From positions 1 through 16,303 of the forward strand of contig CADBQK010000002.1 of the NCBI GenBank assembly GCA_902796775.1: a stretch of 16,303 bases of DNA, read 5' to 3'. Position numbers and translations under genes: made by a program. Positions 13,935-16,303 of the stretch are shown in pieces. Position 1 is the stretch's first letter. The number at the start of each line of letters is the position of its first letter. This DNA is from an uncultured Lachnospiraceae bacterium (lineage in GTDB: Bacteria; Bacillota_A; Clostridia; Lachnospirales; Lachnospiraceae). The notes below the pieces were generated by a model that had not been told where the DNA came from, made no database searches, and saw only the letters and a list, made by a program, of their open reading frames with translations.

Positions 13935-15392
13935 TCATGTACGCAATACTTCCTCCAGTGTCCTCATCATATTCTGGATATCCAGAGGCTTTGCAATGTG
14001 CCCGTTCATACCTGCTTCCTTTGCCATCCTGATATCATCCTGATAGGCATTTGCTGTCATGGCAATGATCGGGATGCCTGCCTGATCAGGGTCAGGCAAT
14101 GCCCGAATCTCCCGGGCAGCCGTATACCCATCCATAACCGGCATCTGGATATCCATAAGGATCACATCGTACCATCCTGATCTTGCGGATGATGTCATTT
14201 CAACTGCCTGCTTACCATTCTCCGCTGTCTCCACAATAAATCCGGCCTGCGTCAGCAGCATCCTTGCTATCTCCATATTAATGGGATTATCTTCTACAAG
14301 CAGCGCTCTTATACCATCAAAGTGCATCTCGCCCGGCTCATTTACCCCCATCTTTTCTTCCGGAGCTTCCACAACAGGAAGTGAAACGGTAATGATAAAC
14401 TCTGTTCCCTTCCCCTGTTCGGTTATGACCTCAATGGTCCCGCCCATCAGATCGACTATGTTTTTTGTAATTGCCATACCCAGGCCTGTCCCCTGGATCC
14501 TGCTGATCGTTGAAGTTTTTTCCCGCTCAAAAGGTGTGAACAGGTGCTCGACAAACTCAGGGCTCATACCGATTCCGGTATCTCTGACCCGGATTTCATA
14601 ATCCCGGATCTCCTCATCTCCGGAGAACTCCATCAGCTGCAGGGAGACCTTGCCGTGTTCTCCCGTAAATTTCCCGGCATTGCTCAGAAGATTCATCAGG
14701 GCGCGGTTCAGCCGTGTCCTGTCACACAGAACCCATTTGTGAGTGATGTCACAACAAACAGAAAAATCGATTTTTTTCTCTGCCAGCTGGACCCTTATCA
14801 GGTCACCGGCCTCTTTCATGCAGTCTTCCAGATTTACCGGAGCCGGCTCCAGCTCAATCTTGCCGCTCTCAATACGGCTCATCTCCAGAACATCATTGAC
14901 AATCTCCAGGAGCTGGTGACTGGCCTTCTCGATTTTCCGGATATAATCTGTCTTCTGTTCGGACGTCACTCCTTCCCGCCCGGCTAATGTGGAGTATCCG
15001 ATGATCGCGTTCAGAGGTGTGCGGATATCATGCGACATGTTAGACAGGAAGAATGTCTTCGCCTTGCTCGCCTCTTCCGAGACAGCCAGTTTTGCCTTAA
15101 GCCTCTCATTTTCATAGATCCTGTCAACCATACGCTGTATGAACGACAGTGTTGCAAACACAAAAATGCTTCCCCCGAAAAGGATACCCACCATGATCAG
15201 ATCCGGATGTCCGAATATTGCGATACTCAGATATCCTGCCAGAAACAGTATCAGCAATATGATAGGAATGATAAAGAGCCGGCTGTCCCGGGACCAGTTC
15301 CCCTGTCTGCGGACATGTCTGGAAAAACGAATATAGCAGAAGATATTATACGCCATGAGAATACTTGCAATGTAAACAATCAGATTAGCCAT
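13935..15392 (-). CDS. Hybrid sensor histidine kinase / response regulator
   Basis: A 485-residue membrane kinase with a fused receiver. Three N-terminal TM segments (about 2-22, 38-61, 64-88) leave almost no extracellular loop, so the signal is probably sensed in the membrane or inside. A short coiled linker (about 88-112) leads to HisKA with His121 in SNMSHDIRTPLNAIIGY. The HATPase domain follows, with Asn238 in NLLSNAGKF, Asp271 in DTGIGM and GTGLGMAI. The C-terminal receiver (about 360-485) has Glu367/Asp368, phospho-acceptor Asp414 in LMDIQMPVMDG, Thr446 and Lys468. There is no output or Hpt domain, so phosphate must pass to partners encoded elsewhere. The start at 15392 is the first in-frame start after a stop; a six-codon ORF ends on it (TAATG). 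Confidence 0.93.
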   Translation of the reverse strand: MANLIVYIASILMAYNIFCYIRFSRHVRRQGNWSRDSRLFIIPIILLILFLAGYLSIAIFGHPDLIMVGILFGGSIFVFATLSFIQRMVDRIYENERLKAKLAVSEEASKAKTFFLSNMSHDIRTPLNAIIGYSTLAGREGVTSEQKTDYIRKIEKASHQLLEIVNDVLEMSRIESGKIELEPAPVNLEDCMKEAGDLIRVQLAEKKIDFSVCCDITHKWVLCDRTRLNRALMNLLSNAGKFTGEHGKVSLQLMEFSGDEEIRDYEIRVRDTGIGMSPEFVEHLFTPFEREKTSTISRIQGTGLGMAITKNIVDLMGGTIEVITEQGKGTEFIITVSLPVVEAPEEKMGVNEPGEMHFDGIRALLVEDNPINMEIARMLLTQAGFIVETAENGKQAVEMTSSARSGWYDVILMDIQMPVMDGYTAAREIRALPDPDQAGIPIIAMTANAYQDDIRMAKEAGMNGHIAKPLDIQNMMRTLEEVLRT

Positions 15393-15412
15393 TACCTCAT
15401 CACCTTCCCCAT
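15392..15412 (-). CDS. Possible six-codon upstream ORF coupled to the kinase start
   Basis: On the minus strand ATG (15412-15410) opens M-G-K-V-M-R followed by TAA, which shares its last base with the kinase ATG (TAATG). AGGAGG lies 11 bp before this small ORF, whereas the kinase ATG has only a poorly spaced GAGG 2 bp away. Reinitiation may be how the kinase is translated, or the AGGAGG may simply be a distant site. Confidence 0.3.
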   Translation of the reverse strand: MGKVMR

Positions 15413-15517
15413 ACCTTCATCTACCTCCTGCTGTTGTTTTGTTTCACTATAGCATATGCTTTTTCTATATGGAATATTCTGAGAAGATATTTATTTATTG
15501 AAGGTCCGCTCCTGCTT

Positions 15518-16303
15518 CTATCTGAAAAAAGCCGCCTTTTTATAACATGATTTCAGCCTGCATTTTCTGGTCATAAGTCCCCAGTGCGCGCCGGTTTTGC
15601 CCTCGGATACTCTCTTCCAGGGCTCGTCTGCAGCATCAAACCACAGAACCACGATATTGTTTTTTAAAGACCACTTCCTGACATCATTAAAATACCGCCT
15701 TGCCTGCGTGCCGCCCGCAACTGCACTGCCGACACGGCCGCCTGCTGTGGGCCAGCCAGTCTCCGATATAATGATTTCCTTACCCGGATATGTTTCCCGT
15801 AATGACGTTATGGTAGAATCAAATGCCTTTACGGCTTTTTTCACAGACACACCGCCCCAGTAAGGATAGGCATTTGCCATGAGAAGATCACAGCTCCCCG
15901 CAATTGCCGGGCAGGCAGTCAGGATCCCGGCATCATCTGCGGTGGTTACCGGTACCTTCTTTCTGATTCTCTTCTTTGCTGATTTTATATAAGCAAGCAA
16001 TTGATCCTGGCTCAAATCCCCGCGCAGCATTGTTTCGCTTCCCACACAGGCTACATCCGCATAGCCCTGATTGCAAAGCCGGACAAGTGCATTCAACTCC
16101 TTTCTGTCCTCCTTTGCATTCCCGCAAAGCCATGCTGTTCCGATGATTTTGAATTTCATTTTGCGGGCAATCTTGTACGCCTTCGTCAACTGTCCTGCGC
16201 AGCCATAAAACCGTACCGTATTCGCAAACTTCTTTACAGCCTTTAGCTGCTTTCGAATCTGTGCTTTCGTCAGTACACTGCCCGGTGAACCTTTGATATA
16301 AAA
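15518..16303 (-). CDS. Glycoside hydrolase family 17-type beta-1,3-glucanase, 3' part
   Basis: The frame is open to the window edge, so the N-terminus (and any signal peptide) is missing; 261 residues are visible. It reads as a (beta/alpha)8 barrel of the GH17 / COG5309 type, retaining enzymes that cut beta-1,3-glucans. FANTVRFYGC comes near the start, then VGSETMLRGDLS with the likely acid/base Glu90 (visible numbering) where GH17 has VGNE. MANAYPYWGG and the nucleophile motif ISETGWPTAGG with Glu181 follow, and finally LWFDAADEPWK and HWGLM at the end of the barrel. Both catalytic residues are present. It is lysine- and arginine-rich. An internal TTG (16189) is not a real start, because homology continues upstream of it. 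The neighbouring kinase gene is on the same strand 125 bp downstream. Confidence 0.85.
   Translation of the reverse strand, partial: FYIKGSPGSVLTKAQIRKQLKAVKKFANTVRFYGCAGQLTKAYKIARKMKFKIIGTAWLCGNAKEDRKELNALVRLCNQGYADVACVGSETMLRGDLSQDQLLAYIKSAKKRIRKKVPVTTADDAGILTACPAIAGSCDLLMANAYPYWGGVSVKKAVKAFDSTITSLRETYPGKEIIISETGWPTAGGRVGSAVAGGTQARRYFNDVRKWSLKNNIVVLWFDAADEPWKRVSEGKTGAHWGLMTRKCRLKSCYKKAAFFR

Noticed and set aside
15526..15541. AAAAAG/CTTTTT hairpin at the end of the GH17 gene
   Set aside because: The stem is almost all A-T and overlaps the last codons; too weak to call a terminator.
1..16303. CRISPR array, tRNA, rRNA, IS or phage genes
   Set aside because: No regularly spaced repeats with unique spacers, no cloverleaf or rRNA-like stretch, and no transposase, integrase or phage structural motifs were seen on either strand.

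Overview
The window looks like chromosomal DNA of a moderate-GC (judged by eye) anaerobic Firmicute, most likely a Lachnospiraceae-type Clostridia. The clues are strong AGGAGG-type ribosome sites, a tryptophan T-box leader on the trp operon, a stand-alone ECF S component, a MocR-type GntR regulator, DUF937 and cytosolic BMP-like proteins, and scattered palindromes built on a GAGACAGGGGACGGTTC core. I saw no phage, insertion sequence, CRISPR array, tRNA or rRNA.

Layout. (a) 1-1919, plus strand: the 3' part of nicotinate phosphoribosyltransferase, then an arginine deiminase gene whose translation start region is tandemly repeated with a 32-bp period. (b) 1938-4600: a palindrome between convergent genes; a minus-strand pair, a MocR-like regulator (C-terminally short and lacking the PLP lysine) overlapping an EamA/DMT transporter by 4 bp; and, divergently, an ECF S component. 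A 21-bp-spaced direct repeat lies in the shared intergenic region. (c) 4660-7223, minus strand: a signal-peptide-less protein joining a ParB-like segment to a BMP/PnrA-type ligand-binding domain (TTG start), followed 5 bp later by a small metallophosphoesterase. (d) 7427-12401, minus strand: trpD-trpC-trpF-trpB-trpA, tightly packed, behind a good promoter and a T-box leader with a UGG specifier and its own terminator. trpE and trpG are absent here. (e) 12482-13922, plus strand: a DUF937 gene and a two-TM protein with a zinc ribbon, ended by a strong terminator. (f) 13935-15392, minus strand: an orphan hybrid histidine kinase. (g) 15518-16303, minus strand: the 3' part of a GH17 beta-1,3-glucanase-type gene that runs off the window.

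How the parts work together. The trp block converts anthranilate to tryptophan and should be switched on when uncharged tRNA-Trp accumulates. The MocR/transporter/ECF block looks like a small regulated uptake and efflux locus, with vitamin B6 or a related ligand the natural guess but unproven. The BMP-like/phosphoesterase pair is the least explained and most system-like unit: it suggests cytosolic binding of a nucleoside-like ligand next to a phosphoesterase. All function calls come from reading motifs by eye; no database search was run.
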